NCBI RefSeq assembly: GCF_001652915.1
Contig: NZ_BBQI01000012.1
Span: 124,001-188,000 of the forward strand
Length of the DNA: 64,000 nucleotides
Direction of reading: 5' to 3'
Origin: Cupriavidus sp. D384
GTDB taxonomy: Bacteria; Pseudomonadota; Gammaproteobacteria; Burkholderiales; Burkholderiaceae
Shown here: piece by piece, positions 26,915 to 35,107 of the stretch
How the letters are laid out: every line of letters starts with the position of its first letter
Position numbering within the stretch: position 1 is the stretch's first letter
Program-made: the position numbers and the translations under genes
The notes under the pieces: generated by a model
The model's database searches: none
Told to the model about the DNA's origin: nothing
Seen by the model: the letters and a program-made list of their open reading frames with translations, nothing else

Positions 26915-28135
26915 ATGATCACCGTGCGGATTGGCGGGAACGAGTTCCCACTCGACGATGTACTGGACGACCCCGGCCCCTATGCGCGCCACCTCGAGCG
27001 CGCCAAAACGATCCAGGGCTTTGCCGAATGCGGCTGCGGCAGGCAGCATCCCAGGCCTAAACTGGTGATCCGCCGTCACCGGGACATCTTTTTGCTCGCG
27101 CGGTGGCCGGAACAGGCGCATCACCACGCACCTGCATGCCCCTTCAACCGGCAAACGCTGGCCAAGGCGGGTCCCACCGACAACCTCGATCCCTTCCGGG
27201 TCAAGGACGGCAATCACGACATCCGGCTCGGGGTCACGCTGACAGCGACCACTCGTACGCCGGCCGCGACCGTCCAGCGCTCTGCGCAAGGCCAGAGCAG
27301 CAAACCGCAGCGTCGCGCGGCCGGTCTGCTGGCGTTCCTGGAGTATGCCTGGGAGCAAGCCGGGCTGAACGTGTGGCCGGGCACCGGCTACCGCGGCTGG
27401 ACGGCCTGCTGGTCCCAACTGACCACCGAACTGGCGGAATGCCGCATCAACGGCAAGCCTGCAAACGGTTTGCTTCACATCCTGCAGCGATGGGATCCCG
27501 GTCGGAAGGCCGAGATCCTTGCCGAATTCGACGCCTGGCAGGCCCGGCTCGCTCCCACGGCCGCAGGCAGCCCGCGCGGCATCGTGATCGGCCAGATTGA
27601 GTCGCACGAACCCTCGCAGTACGGCGGCAAACTGGTGTTGCGACAAAGCCGGCAGCGCTATTTCCTCAATACAGACCTCTATGCGGGCCTGCAGAGTTCA
27701 TTTGGGAGTGCGTTGTCTGCCGTCGGCAAAGACGACCAGCGCTGCGTCGCCGTGCTTTTGGTCGAGATGTCGAAGGGCGGGTATCTGCGGGTGGTAGACG
27801 TGGCCGCGATGCTGGCCAACACCCACTTTCTGCCCTGCGACTCATCCTACGAGATCGCCATGGCGGATCGCCTGATCGCGGAACGGCGCGCGTTCCGCAA
27901 GCCCCTGCGGCATATCGGCCGGGCCGCCGCGCATCCAGACTTCGTCTTGACCGACGTGACGCCAGAGACCGTCATCGAGGTCCTCGGCATGACGGGCAAC
28001 GCCGACTATGACGCCCGCATGGCCGAGAAGCGGGTGCAATACCGAGCCGCCGGCATCCCCGTCATCGAGTGGGACGCCACGGCCAGCCCGCTCGCTGCCG
28101 TACAACTGCCTCCACCGGACCACCAGCACCAATGA
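26915..28135 (+). CDS. DUF1173 family protein
   Basis: A 406-residue protein of the DUF1173 type common on conjugative elements. An N-terminal metal-site candidate (CGCGRQHPRP, then HHHAPACPF) is followed by a middle region (AFLEYAWEQAGLNVW) and a C-terminal half with VIEVLGMTGNADYDARMAEKR. That last segment resembles restriction-endonuclease-like folds (E, then E/D...K). It starts eight bases after the helicase stop with GGAGGA just upstream and overlaps the next gene as ATGA. Biochemical role unknown. Confidence 0.8.
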   Translation: MITVRIGGNEFPLDDVLDDPGPYARHLERAKTIQGFAECGCGRQHPRPKLVIRRHRDIFLLARWPEQAHHHAPACPFNRQTLAKAGPTDNLDPFRVKDGNHDIRLGVTLTATTRTPAATVQRSAQGQSSKPQRRAAGLLAFLEYAWEQAGLNVWPGTGYRGWTACWSQLTTELAECRINGKPANGLLHILQRWDPGRKAEILAEFDAWQARLAPTAAGSPRGIVIGQIESHEPSQYGGKLVLRQSRQRYFLNTDLYAGLQSSFGSALSAVGKDDQRCVAVLLVEMSKGGYLRVVDVAAMLANTHFLPCDSSYEIAMADRLIAERRAFRKPLRHIGRAAAHPDFVLTDVTPETVIEVLGMTGNADYDARMAEKRVQYRAAGIPVIEWDATASPLAAVQLPPPDHQHQ

Positions 28136-28479
28136 CTGGGCCTGATATCGCTTTGGCAGCGCTGTCTGATCGCGAATACGCCCGCGCGCTTGATCTCGTC
28201 CAGCGCTTTCGGGCGGGCTCCGTCGCGCTGCTGCAGCGGTATCTGGAAGTCGATTCCGATGTTGCCGAATCGTTGCTGCTACGCATGTCGCAGGAGACGA
28301 CGCTCGTGCGCCGAATGCCTGATGGCCTTTTCCTGTTCGTTGGAGAAACCATCGGCCAGGAACTGGAGGCGCTACAGGGATTCGCCCGCGAGGTCCTTGC
28401 GGCACTACAGTCGGATCGAGTCGACGCTGACCACCTCCGCGCCGCAGCCGCCCGCTATGGCCTCACGCCGCCGTCTTGA
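28132..28479 (+). CDS. small winged-helix protein resembling the FtsK gamma domain
   Basis: A 115-residue protein. Residues about 13-65 (YARALDLVQRF, SVALLQRYLEVDSDVAESLLLRM, LVRRMPDGLFLF) match the pattern of the FtsK gamma DNA-recognition domain: two helices, a recognition helix after LQR, then a beta wing. No ATPase motor is attached. It could guide a helicase or translocase to specific DNA sequences. Start overlaps the DUF1173 stop as ATGA. Identification is by pattern only. Confidence 0.6.
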   Translation: MTGPDIALAALSDREYARALDLVQRFRAGSVALLQRYLEVDSDVAESLLLRMSQETTLVRRMPDGLFLFVGETIGQELEALQGFAREVLAALQSDRVDADHLRAAAARYGLTPPS

Positions 28480-28502
28480 CTTCGTTACCGGTCCGATAGG
28501 CT
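28476..28502 (+). promoter_or_regulatory. element-type promoter P2, CTTGACT-N15-TAGGCT
   Basis: TTGACT at 28476-28481, 15-base spacer, TAGGCT at 28497-28502 followed by GA, at the end of the preceding gene and about 50 bases before the next. Same pattern as P1, P3-P5 and the copy at 37042. Confidence 0.6.
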
Positions 28503-28553
28503 GAGTGGGACGACGAATGCCTTCGACTGCCCGCGACCACCGCTTCAAATCAT

Positions 28554-28847
28554 ATGGAAAACAACCGAGACAACATCCCGCCACTTCTCGTTGAAAGTGG
28601 CCGCCGCCTTATCGCCGCGAGAGCCAAGGGCGGCTATCTGGTCCATTTGGTGGATCTAGCCCAAGGCCGGGCGCTGTGCGGCCACCAGCCGCGCCATACG
28701 GCCACGCGCATGAAGCGCAGAGGCGGCTGGCTCCCGCATGGCGCCGTGCCGCCTACCTGCAGCAAATGCAAGGCCGCCCAACCGTCTGCGACCGTTGCGC
28801 CGGAGCGCGATCCACTGACCATCGACATGTTCGAGGCCCAGGCATGA
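28554..28847 (+). CDS. small zinc-ribbon-like protein
   Basis: A 97-residue protein with a possible metal site (ALCGHQPRH, then PTCSKC, so C-x2-H and C-x2-C). It begins shortly after promoter P2 and its stop overlaps the next gene as ATGA. No family is recognised. It may be a DNA- or protein-binding adaptor for the downstream modification enzymes. Confidence 0.6.
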   Translation: MENNRDNIPPLLVESGRRLIAARAKGGYLVHLVDLAQGRALCGHQPRHTATRMKRRGGWLPHGAVPPTCSKCKAAQPSATVAPERDPLTIDMFEAQA

Positions 28848-29845
28848 GCGAAAACACCACAATCGAATGGACCGACCACAGTTGGAACCCGTGGGAAGGT
28901 TGCCAGAAGGTGGGCCCCGGCTGCGACCATTGCTATGCGGAAGCCCGCAACCAGCGGTTCGGCGGCGGCACCGCCCCGAATTGGGGTCCTGGCGCACCCC
29001 GACGCCGCACGTCCACGGGCAACTGGCGCAAGATGTTTCGGTGGAACGCCGCCCACGCGGCCTTCGCTGCCGTTCATGGCCGACGCCAACGCGTCTTCTG
29101 CGCGAGCCTCGCGGATGTGTTCGACAACGAAGTCCCAATCGGTTGGTTCATCGACATGCTCGAGGTATGGCGGCAGACGCCGAACCTCGACAAGCTGGTT
29201 CTCACCAAGCGCATCGGCAATGCCACGAAGCGGCTCGGGGAGGCGTTCAACACGCTGATGCTGCGCGATGACTGCGCCGACAACCCGCTCGTACCATGGC
29301 TGGCGACATGGATCGCAGGCAATGCGCCGGCGGACATCTGGCTGGGTTCAACAATCGTGAACCAGACCGAAGCGGACCGGGACATCCCAAAGCTACTTCG
29401 CACCCCGGCCAGGACCCGCTTCCTCTCGATGGAACCGCTGCTGGGCCATGTCGATGTCTTCTCGCCCATAACGTGCGAGCTTCTGCATACCTCCGGCAAC
29501 GACTACGCGTCGGGGTCGATCGACTGGATCATTGCCGGCGGCGAGAGCGGTCGGAGCGCTCGGCCGATGAGCCCCGATTGGGCACGAAGCCTGCGCGACC
29601 AGTGCGCGGCCGCCGGCGTGCCTTTTCTGTTCAAGCAATGGGGCGAGTGGATACCGATGCTGGGGCAGGTCGATCGTGCTCCCGTTGGTGAAAAGACCGC
29701 GACAACGGACGGCTGGGTGATGGGCTGGGCCGGAAAGAAGTCGGCGGGCCGCCTGCTCGACGATACGTTGCACGACGCCTTTCCGGTAACGGCGCTGGAC
29801 GTTGGGGCCGCATGCGAGCGGGCGCTGGCTAGAGGGGGCCTCTGA
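28844..29845 (+). CDS. phage Gp37/Gp68 family protein (DUF5131)
   Basis: A 333-residue protein with the family's N-terminal signature EWTDHSWNPWEGC, then C20, C27 and C30 in a C-x6-C-x2-C pattern that resembles an iron-sulfur or radical-SAM-like site. Later motifs are FCASLADVFD, LTKRIGNA, RFLSMEPLLG, IIAGGESG and LFKQWGEW, all typical. The enzymatic activity of the family is not established to my knowledge; a DNA or RNA modification role has been suspected. It is translationally coupled on both sides, including to a DNA methyltransferase. Confidence 0.88.
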   Translation: MSENTTIEWTDHSWNPWEGCQKVGPGCDHCYAEARNQRFGGGTAPNWGPGAPRRRTSTGNWRKMFRWNAAHAAFAAVHGRRQRVFCASLADVFDNEVPIGWFIDMLEVWRQTPNLDKLVLTKRIGNATKRLGEAFNTLMLRDDCADNPLVPWLATWIAGNAPADIWLGSTIVNQTEADRDIPKLLRTPARTRFLSMEPLLGHVDVFSPITCELLHTSGNDYASGSIDWIIAGGESGRSARPMSPDWARSLRDQCAAAGVPFLFKQWGEWIPMLGQVDRAPVGEKTATTDGWVMGWAGKKSAGRLLDDTLHDAFPVTALDVGAACERALARGGL

Positions 29846-31089
29846 TGCAACAGCTGAATCTGTTTGGACACGTGGCCGCGGCATTCGCGGACGCGCCTGC
29901 CGACGGTATCGCCACGGCGCAGCTCTACGATGCCGTGGCCACCGCAGCTGGTATCGACCTGGCTGAGGCTCGAGCGAAAGTGCCGGTCGGCACGGCTGGC
30001 GCCATGCACAGCCCCTTCAAGCGGGCCGTGCGCTGGCACCAGCAGACGCTGAAGTCCATGGGCATCGTAGAGCGGGTGGCCGACCGCGCAGGGTTCTGGA
30101 GGCTGACTGAACCGGTCACCAAAGACCTGGATCGCGCCGCCAACGGCGTCCGGCTGGTCGCCTTCAGCACCACGCTTGGCGTGGCCGTGTGGGCACGCCA
30201 TGCGGATGTGTTTCGGGGCCTCGGCGAGCCGATCGCACTGTGCGTCACCTCGCCGCCTTATCCTCTGAGACAGGCACGGGCCTACGGCAACCCGAATGAG
30301 GCGCAATATGTCGATTTCCTGTGTGAGGCTCTTGAACCCATCGTTGCCGGGTTGGTGCGCGGCGGCAGCATCGTCCTCAATGTGTCGAACGACATCTTCG
30401 AGCCGCGCAGTCCGGCCCGGTCTCTCTATATAGAGCGGCTGACGCTTGCCCTGCATGATCGCCTCGGCCTGTCGCTCATGGGCCGCGTGCCGTGGGTCAA
30501 CTACAGCAAGCCGCCCGGTCCTACCCGATGGGCCTGCGTGGAAAGCGTGCAACTCACGTCGGCCTATGAGCCGGTGCTCTGGTTCACCAACGATCCCGCC
30601 TGCGTGCGGGCCGATAATCGCCAAGTTCTCCAGGCTCACACGGAACGGCACCGGCGGCTGATGGCCGCGGGCGGCGAGGCCCGTGACGCGGTCTACGGAG
30701 ATGGCGCCTACCGTATTCGTCAGCGCGCCTTTGGCACCGAGACGGCCGGACGGCTGCCTCGCAACGTCATCGAACGCGGTCATAGCTGCGCGGACACTCG
30801 CGCCTATCGCCGTGCCGCCCGGGATCTGGGCTTGCCGACCCACGGCGCCATGCAGCCGACCGACATCCCGGACTTCTTTACACGGTTCCTGTCGCGGCCA
30901 GGAGACCTGGTTGTCGATCCGTTCGGCGGCACGATCCGGACTGGACTCGCTGCCGAGCGCCTGGGCCGGCGATGGATCGCGACCGAATGGATCCTGCAGT
31001 ACGTCCGAGGCGCCGCCGAGCTGTTCCGCCAGGCCGACGGCTTTCAGATGCATCCGGCCCTCCAATGGGCCACCCAACCGAAATATTGA
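29845..31089 (+). CDS. site-specific DNA methyltransferase (TSPPY type)
   Basis: A 414-residue DNA methyltransferase of the beta order. Motif IV TSPPY is at residues 135-139 and the SAM-binding motif comes late (VVDPFGGTIRTGLAAERLGRRW). TSPPY enzymes methylate N4 of cytosine or N6 of adenine; the sequence does not decide. About 125 N-terminal residues precede the catalytic core and look like a winged-helix DNA-binding module (GIDLAEARAKVP, AVRWHQQTLKSMGIVER). No cognate restriction nuclease is adjacent. Start overlaps the previous stop as TGATG. Confidence 0.9.
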   Translation: MQQLNLFGHVAAAFADAPADGIATAQLYDAVATAAGIDLAEARAKVPVGTAGAMHSPFKRAVRWHQQTLKSMGIVERVADRAGFWRLTEPVTKDLDRAANGVRLVAFSTTLGVAVWARHADVFRGLGEPIALCVTSPPYPLRQARAYGNPNEAQYVDFLCEALEPIVAGLVRGGSIVLNVSNDIFEPRSPARSLYIERLTLALHDRLGLSLMGRVPWVNYSKPPGPTRWACVESVQLTSAYEPVLWFTNDPACVRADNRQVLQAHTERHRRLMAAGGEARDAVYGDGAYRIRQRAFGTETAGRLPRNVIERGHSCADTRAYRRAARDLGLPTHGAMQPTDIPDFFTRFLSRPGDLVVDPFGGTIRTGLAAERLGRRWIATEWILQYVRGAAELFRQADGFQMHPALQWATQPKY

Positions 31090-31091
31090 AC

Positions 31092-31340
31092 ATGACGCAG
31101 TACGACGACAACAAAGAGCGCGAATACCCCGAACCCGAAACGATCCTCGCCATCCGAGGCGCCATCGCGACCGGCCAGATGGGGGGTCCCATGGGGCTAC
31201 CCGGCCACTGGCTCAATGAGTTCTGGCAGATCGGCGCCGCGCTTCGCGACCATGCCGAGATCGTTCAGGCCTACGAATCCGCGGCTCGGCAGGAAGTCCT
31301 CCTCACTTCGGCCAGCTACCTCGACATGGCCACCCCCTAG
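31092..31340 (+). CDS. small hypothetical protein
   Basis: An 82-residue soluble protein starting MTQYDDNKEREYPEPETIL two bases after the methyltransferase stop. It has a glycine/methionine-rich loop (GQMGGPMGLPGHW) and a helical C-terminus. No family recognised. Its position suggests the same operon. Confidence 0.6.
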   Translation: MTQYDDNKEREYPEPETILAIRGAIATGQMGGPMGLPGHWLNEFWQIGAALRDHAEIVQAYESAARQEVLLTSASYLDMATP

Positions 31341-31434
31341 CCAGCCGCTATTCGCACGCGCCATCACCACGGTTCGCTGGACGTAGTATCGGGGCAGGCA
31401 TAATGCCGGCATTTCCTGACCCTGACTGATTCCC

Positions 31435-32025
31435 ATGCCCAGCGGCCTTCTCCCCTGCGCACATTGCGACGGTTCCCCGCTCTATATTGCGGGACGACTC
31501 CAGGCCGTCGTTGTTTGTGAAGAATGCGGCATTTCCACACCGCCGATCCGCATGGATTCGCCGGGAAGCGACACTGCGTTCGCCACCCTTACCGCCATCT
31601 GGAACAACCGGGTCGAACATCGCCGCGCCGATCAGGAAGCCATTTCCATGACGGCACGGCGCACGCTGACCAGCTCCGATATTCCGTATTTCCTGAATCT
31701 GATCGCCGCCAACACCTCGGATTGGGAGACCGTGGGCCCGAAGTTCGCGGCCATGGCTGCGGCACTGGCGCAACCCGGCTACGTGTTCAAGCACGTGGAT
31801 CCGCCCGAGACGGTCGTGTCCCAAGCTGAGCGGTATCAAAAGCTACTCAAGCGCGCCAAAGTCATCTACATCGACGGGGCACCCATGGTCCGCTTCGAGC
31901 CAGTTCCCGCGCTCTGCGCCGAGATCGCAGAAGAGGCGCTGGCCGACAAGGAATGGCCACTGCTGGACCTGCACGAGTTCATCGGCAAAGCCATCGATGG
32001 GGTTCCGGATCAGTGGCAACCCTGA
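31435..32025 (+). CDS. Lar-like zinc-ribbon protein with an extra C-terminal domain
   Basis: A 196-residue protein. The first 65 residues match the Lar restriction-alleviation pattern: LLPCAHCDGSPL, a second Cys pair in VVCEECGIST, then AIWNNRV. Lar of the Rac prophage lowers restriction of unmodified DNA by stimulating methylation. The remaining 130 residues (SSDIPYFLNLIAAN, YQKLLKRAKVIYIDG) are not part of Lar and are unrecognised. A location after a DNA methyltransferase fits an anti-restriction role, which remains inference. Confidence 0.65.
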   Translation: MPSGLLPCAHCDGSPLYIAGRLQAVVVCEECGISTPPIRMDSPGSDTAFATLTAIWNNRVEHRRADQEAISMTARRTLTSSDIPYFLNLIAANTSDWETVGPKFAAMAAALAQPGYVFKHVDPPETVVSQAERYQKLLKRAKVIYIDGAPMVRFEPVPALCAEIAEEALADKEWPLLDLHEFIGKAIDGVPDQWQP

Positions 32026-32029
32026 GGGC

Positions 32030-32056
32030 TTGACTTCGGTGATCGGCTGGCAAGCT
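32030..32056 (+). promoter_or_regulatory. element-type promoter P3, CTTGACT-N15-CAAGCT
   Basis: TTGACT at 32030-32035, 15-base spacer, CAAGCT at 32051-32056 followed by GG, 33 bases before the nuclease gene. It has the weakest -10 of the set but the same spacing and flanks. Confidence 0.5.
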
Positions 32057-32089
32057 GGAAGAGTGTCCAACAACCTCTTCCGCCCTTTC

Positions 32090-32986
32090 ATGATCCGAAA
32101 GCTCATCACCGTCCTCGCCGCCCTGGGCATTGCCGCCTCGGCGCTCGCCAAAGAAGCTGCCCCGTGTCCGAACGTCCTCTCTGTGGGCGAGCCCGCCGTC
32201 CGTGTCGAGGCCGGGAATACACGGCTGCTCTGCTACCGCGCGTATGCCGTGCTCTACTCTGACAACACACGCACGGCGCTGTGGTCCGCAGAGCGCCTGA
32301 CGGCCGCCGCCGTAGAGGCTGCACGCAAGCTTCCGCGCGACAGCGAGTTCTATGAGGAAGACCGCCTCCCAGCTTCGGCCCGTGCACGGCTTACCGATTA
32401 CCTTCGATCTGGATTCGATCGTGGTCACCTATCGCCAAGCGCGGACTTCTCCGACAAGTCCGCACAGGCCGAGAGTTTTAGCCTTGCCAACATCGTGCCG
32501 CAAAACAGCGTGTCGAACCGTCGGACGTGGAGCCACATCGAGACCTCGACGCGCAGGCTCGCGCGAGAGCACGGCACCATCCATGTGGTGACCGGTCCGG
32601 CGTTCACCAAGGACGCAGCGGCGCTTAATGGCCGGGTACGCGTGCCGACCTATCTGTGGAAGGCGGTCTACGTGCCTGGCGTTGGTGCCGCGGCCTATGT
32701 GGTTCGCAACGACGCAACGCCGGCATACAGCGCGATCAGCATCGATGAGCTGGCACACTTCACAGGCGTCGATCCTTTCCCGGCGCTCACTCGCGCGCAG
32801 CGGTCGCAGCCCATTGATCTTCCCGCGCCCGCGCCTCATCCCGGCGAAAAGCCGTCCCGCCGCGTGAAGTTCTCTTGGCTGGTGTCGGGCGAATCACTGG
32901 TAGAGAAATCTCCGGGGGGTTCGATCCATCGGCTCGTAGGCGACGCCGGTGCCCTGGCTACTTTGCTGCTGGCCTACGCAAGGTAG
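32090..32986 (+). CDS. exported DNA/RNA non-specific endonuclease
   Basis: A 298-residue nuclease of the beta-beta-alpha metal (NucA/EndoG) family. A signal peptide (LITVLAALGIAASALA) is followed by the catalytic FDRGHLSPSADF at about residue 118 and the metal-ligand region NIVPQNSVSNRRTW. It should act in the periplasm or medium, cutting nucleic acid. Similar exported nucleases occur on conjugative plasmids. An upstream in-frame start would add 31 non-signal residues, so 32090 is preferred. It has its own promoter P3 and terminator. Confidence 0.9.
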   Translation: MIRKLITVLAALGIAASALAKEAAPCPNVLSVGEPAVRVEAGNTRLLCYRAYAVLYSDNTRTALWSAERLTAAAVEAARKLPRDSEFYEEDRLPASARARLTDYLRSGFDRGHLSPSADFSDKSAQAESFSLANIVPQNSVSNRRTWSHIETSTRRLAREHGTIHVVTGPAFTKDAAALNGRVRVPTYLWKAVYVPGVGAAAYVVRNDATPAYSAISIDELAHFTGVDPFPALTRAQRSQPIDLPAPAPHPGEKPSRRVKFSWLVSGESLVEKSPGGSIHRLVGDAGALATLLLAYAR

Positions 32987-33001
32987 CCGCAGAGGAAGCG
33001 G

Positions 33002-33028
33002 TCGAAGGAACATGTTCCTCTCAAAAAC
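33002..33028 (-). repeat. GGAACATGTTCC palindromic repeat, copy 1
   Basis: On the minus strand GTTTTTGAG precedes AGGAACATGTTCCT and TCGA. Related copies at 43187-43211 and 63831-63856 share both the palindrome and the flanks GTTTTTGA and TTCG. This copy lies between convergent genes, and its T-run also follows the adjacent terminator stem. Confidence 0.7.
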
Positions 33029-33029
33029 G

Positions 33030-33067
33030 GCGAAAGGCACGCCCGCAGACGTGCCTTTCGCGCTTTT
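33030..33067. terminator. bidirectional terminator between nuclease and membrane-protein genes
   Basis: A perfect 12-bp stem GCGAAAGGCACG/CGTGCCTTTCGC with an eight-base loop. GCTTTT follows on the plus strand and GTTTTTG on the minus strand. Confidence 0.85.
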
Positions 33068-33084
33068 GATATCGGTTTTCTGGT

Positions 33085-34026
33085 CTACCGGTTGGCCCAG
33101 AGCCACATACCCAAGCCAAAATAGATCGACAGTGGGATGCTGGCTCCCGCCAGGGCGGCGAGGGCGAACCTGAGGCGTGATGGCCGGCCTCGCGCACGGG
33201 CGAGTTCTATGGCGCGCAACCGAACGTTGCTCACCGTGCGTAGGACCGACTGGTCCAACAGGGTCTCGTCGAAGCCCGCCAGCCAGGCCATGTCCGAATT
33301 GTGAATCTCGCCCACGAAAATCGAGATCTCGCTGCCGCCGAGTACTCGAGCACGCTCCACGGCGAACTCCAGCATAAAGACGCTGCGCAACGGAATGTTG
33401 AGCTCCGGCTCGATCATCGCGAGCCAACGCCAATCCGGGTCGGGAAACACAGGTCCGTTGCGGTCACCACCGCCCGCGCGGCGACGGCAGTTCTCCACCA
33501 GGTACGAGTAAGGATCGGGAAATCCGGCAAGCCTGCGACGTTCATCGGGCGATAAGGCATGGAAGGCCGCGGAGCCGCCGATGTCCTGCAGGCGACGAAC
33601 ACCGCCCGTTCCAAAGCGGTCAACCTCAGTTCGGCGCTCACGACGCATGCCGGCGGCCACCATGAACATTCGCATCGGCGTCAGCGCCGCCTTGAATTGC
33701 ATCCGGAAGGCGTCGCGCAGCGGAATCTCGGTCCAGTCGTCCATCTCCACCTGGATGCCTCGATAAAGCTTACCGAACTTCGTCTCGCCAAAGACTAGCT
33801 CGCCCGGGGCATCTTCGATGGCCTGCTCCACCAGAGCCTTGTATTGCCGGTTGGTACCGCCGGTCAGACCATGGAGAACGCCATAAACATGACACGTGAC
33901 GCCCCGATATCGCACGACCGTTGCGTCGATGCGTTGGGGGAGCTCCGTGGTGCCGGCGAGCAGTTGTGCGACTGGCACATAATGCGGCGAGGCCGCGCCC
34001 GTCTGGTCACTGTGCACCGGCGTCAC
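33085..34026 (-). CDS. hypothetical protein with C-terminal transmembrane helix
   Basis: A 313-residue protein with a large soluble part and one C-terminal hydrophobic helix (LAALAGASIPLSIYFGLGMWLW), so probably tail-anchored in the inner membrane. Segments such as VYGVLHGL and IFVGEIHNSDMAWL faintly recall the TraB/PrgY fold (G-x-x-H motifs), but this is weak. The GTG start lies inside the HU gene (20-base overlap), implying translational coupling with HU. Confidence 0.65.
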   Translation of the reverse strand: MTPVHSDQTGAASPHYVPVAQLLAGTTELPQRIDATVVRYRGVTCHVYGVLHGLTGGTNRQYKALVEQAIEDAPGELVFGETKFGKLYRGIQVEMDDWTEIPLRDAFRMQFKAALTPMRMFMVAAGMRRERRTEVDRFGTGGVRRLQDIGGSAAFHALSPDERRRLAGFPDPYSYLVENCRRRAGGGDRNGPVFPDPDWRWLAMIEPELNIPLRSVFMLEFAVERARVLGGSEISIFVGEIHNSDMAWLAGFDETLLDQSVLRTVSNVRLRAIELARARGRPSRLRFALAALAGASIPLSIYFGLGMWLWANR

Positions 34027-34300
34027 CGTTTACGGCATCCTTGAATCGCTGACCGGCCTTGAACTTCACCGTTTTGGCGGCCTGAACAGTGATTTCTTCG
34101 CCGGTGCGCGGATTGCGCGCAGTCCGCTCAGCTCGCTCTCCCTTGCTGAAAGCACCGAAGCCGACCAACGTGAGCGTGTCGCCTTTGGCCACGGCATCCA
34201 TGATGGCATTGAGGGTGGCGTTCAGGGCGTGCTCTGCCTTGGCCTTGGACAGGCCCTCGACACCAGCAGCGATAGCGTCAATTAGTTCAGATTTGGTCAT
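34007..34300 (-). CDS. HU-family DNA-binding protein
   Basis: A 97-residue HU-type histone-like protein: MTKSELIDAIA, the core LVGFGAFSKGERAERTARNPRTGEEI with the arm-tip proline, and KTVKFKAGQRFKDAVN at the end. It bends and compacts DNA and assists replication, recombination or transfer complexes. GGAGAAA precedes ATG at 34300; the longer frame is not protein-like. Confidence 0.93.
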   Translation of the reverse strand: MTKSELIDAIAAGVEGLSKAKAEHALNATLNAIMDAVAKGDTLTLVGFGAFSKGERAERTARNPRTGEEITVQAAKTVKFKAGQRFKDAVNGDAGAQ

Positions 34301-34455
34301 GCAAGTTTCTCCGTACTGGTCTTGGAAATTCCGATTCAACCATGCCCACATCGGCAAATCACCCGGAATGACGGTACAAAACCGCGAGCTTTCCGGGTCT
34401 TTATCATGAGCACGCTCAAGGAAACCGCCCAAAATCACGCGCTGTCAGTTGACGA

Positions 34456-35013
34456 CTATTCGACGATGCTCCGAGTAATCGGAAGGCGAGACTCGTCGTC
34501 AAGAGAGGAAAGCAGTTTCGGATCACGGCAGGCATGCAAGATCGCATGTATGTCAGTCTTCGCAAGCCAATCACCGATCTGGCCGCCGGCCCTCATGAAA
34601 GCGACATTGTCGGCAACGCCAATGAACCCCAACAGATTAAATAGCTGGCTCGTAGTGTAGTTGTCCTGCCATTCCAGATCGCAGTCCCACATCGATAGCT
34701 CTGCTTCAGACTCCAACATCGCGTTCGCAACGTCACTCAGGAACAGCCCCACCTCTTCGACGCCCTGTCGCAAATGAGGTAGCTGCAAGTACGGATCCTC
34801 ATTCAAGTATCCGGACACTTCAACCATCACTGTACCGTCCGTCAAGTCGGACGCCGAGAACTCCACCACGATACAGCCCCAGGCGGTACGTAGGCCGTGC
34901 CGAGGGAGTAGGGCACGATCAAGCTCCTCCTGAGCGCTCGCGTCGTCAGGATCTTCCATTAAGGCAGCGCGTGCTACCGTGCTCAGCGATTCAGAAGTTT
35001 GATCAAAGGCCAA
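34456..35013 (-). CDS. hypothetical acidic protein
   Basis: About 185 residues from a TTG start, or 167 from ATG at 34959. An acidic N-terminus (MEDPDDASAQEELDRAL) precedes a mixed alpha/beta domain (GCIVVEFSASDL, MVEVSGYLNEDP, LLGFIGVADNVAFMRAGG). No family recognised. It follows the integrase gene and overlaps a 36-codon frame by 31 bases. Start uncertain. Confidence 0.55.
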   Translation of the reverse strand: MAFDQTSESLSTVARAALMEDPDDASAQEELDRALLPRHGLRTAWGCIVVEFSASDLTDGTVMVEVSGYLNEDPYLQLPHLRQGVEEVGLFLSDVANAMLESEAELSMWDCDLEWQDNYTTSQLFNLLGFIGVADNVAFMRAGGQIGDWLAKTDIHAILHACRDPKLLSSLDDESRLPITRSIVE

Positions 35014-35093
35014 CGCTCTATAGCTACCACGGAAATGCCTTCCTTCACAATCGCTCCCAATTCCGCCTGTGTGTATTCCTTGTTTTCGTGCAC
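34983..35093 (-). CDS. very small open frame after the integrase gene
   Basis: 36 codons from a GTG (VHENKEYTQAELGAIV...) to TGA, preceded by GAAGGAG at ideal spacing and starting 15 bases after the integrase stop. The translation is amphipathic and ends WPLIKLLNR. Ribosome-site quality is the main support. It may be a leader peptide coupling translation to the next gene. Confidence 0.4.
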   Translation of the reverse strand: MHENKEYTQAELGAIVKEGISVVAIERWPLIKLLNR

Positions 35094-35107
35094 GTGAACT
35101 CCTTCAC

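Noticed and set aside
29503..31077. Long leftward open frame of 524 codons
   Set aside because: Antisense to the Gp37/Gp68 and methyltransferase genes; no protein-like features.
33085..34026. TraB/PrgY family assignment
   Set aside because: Only isolated G-x-x-H-like segments match; too weak to name.
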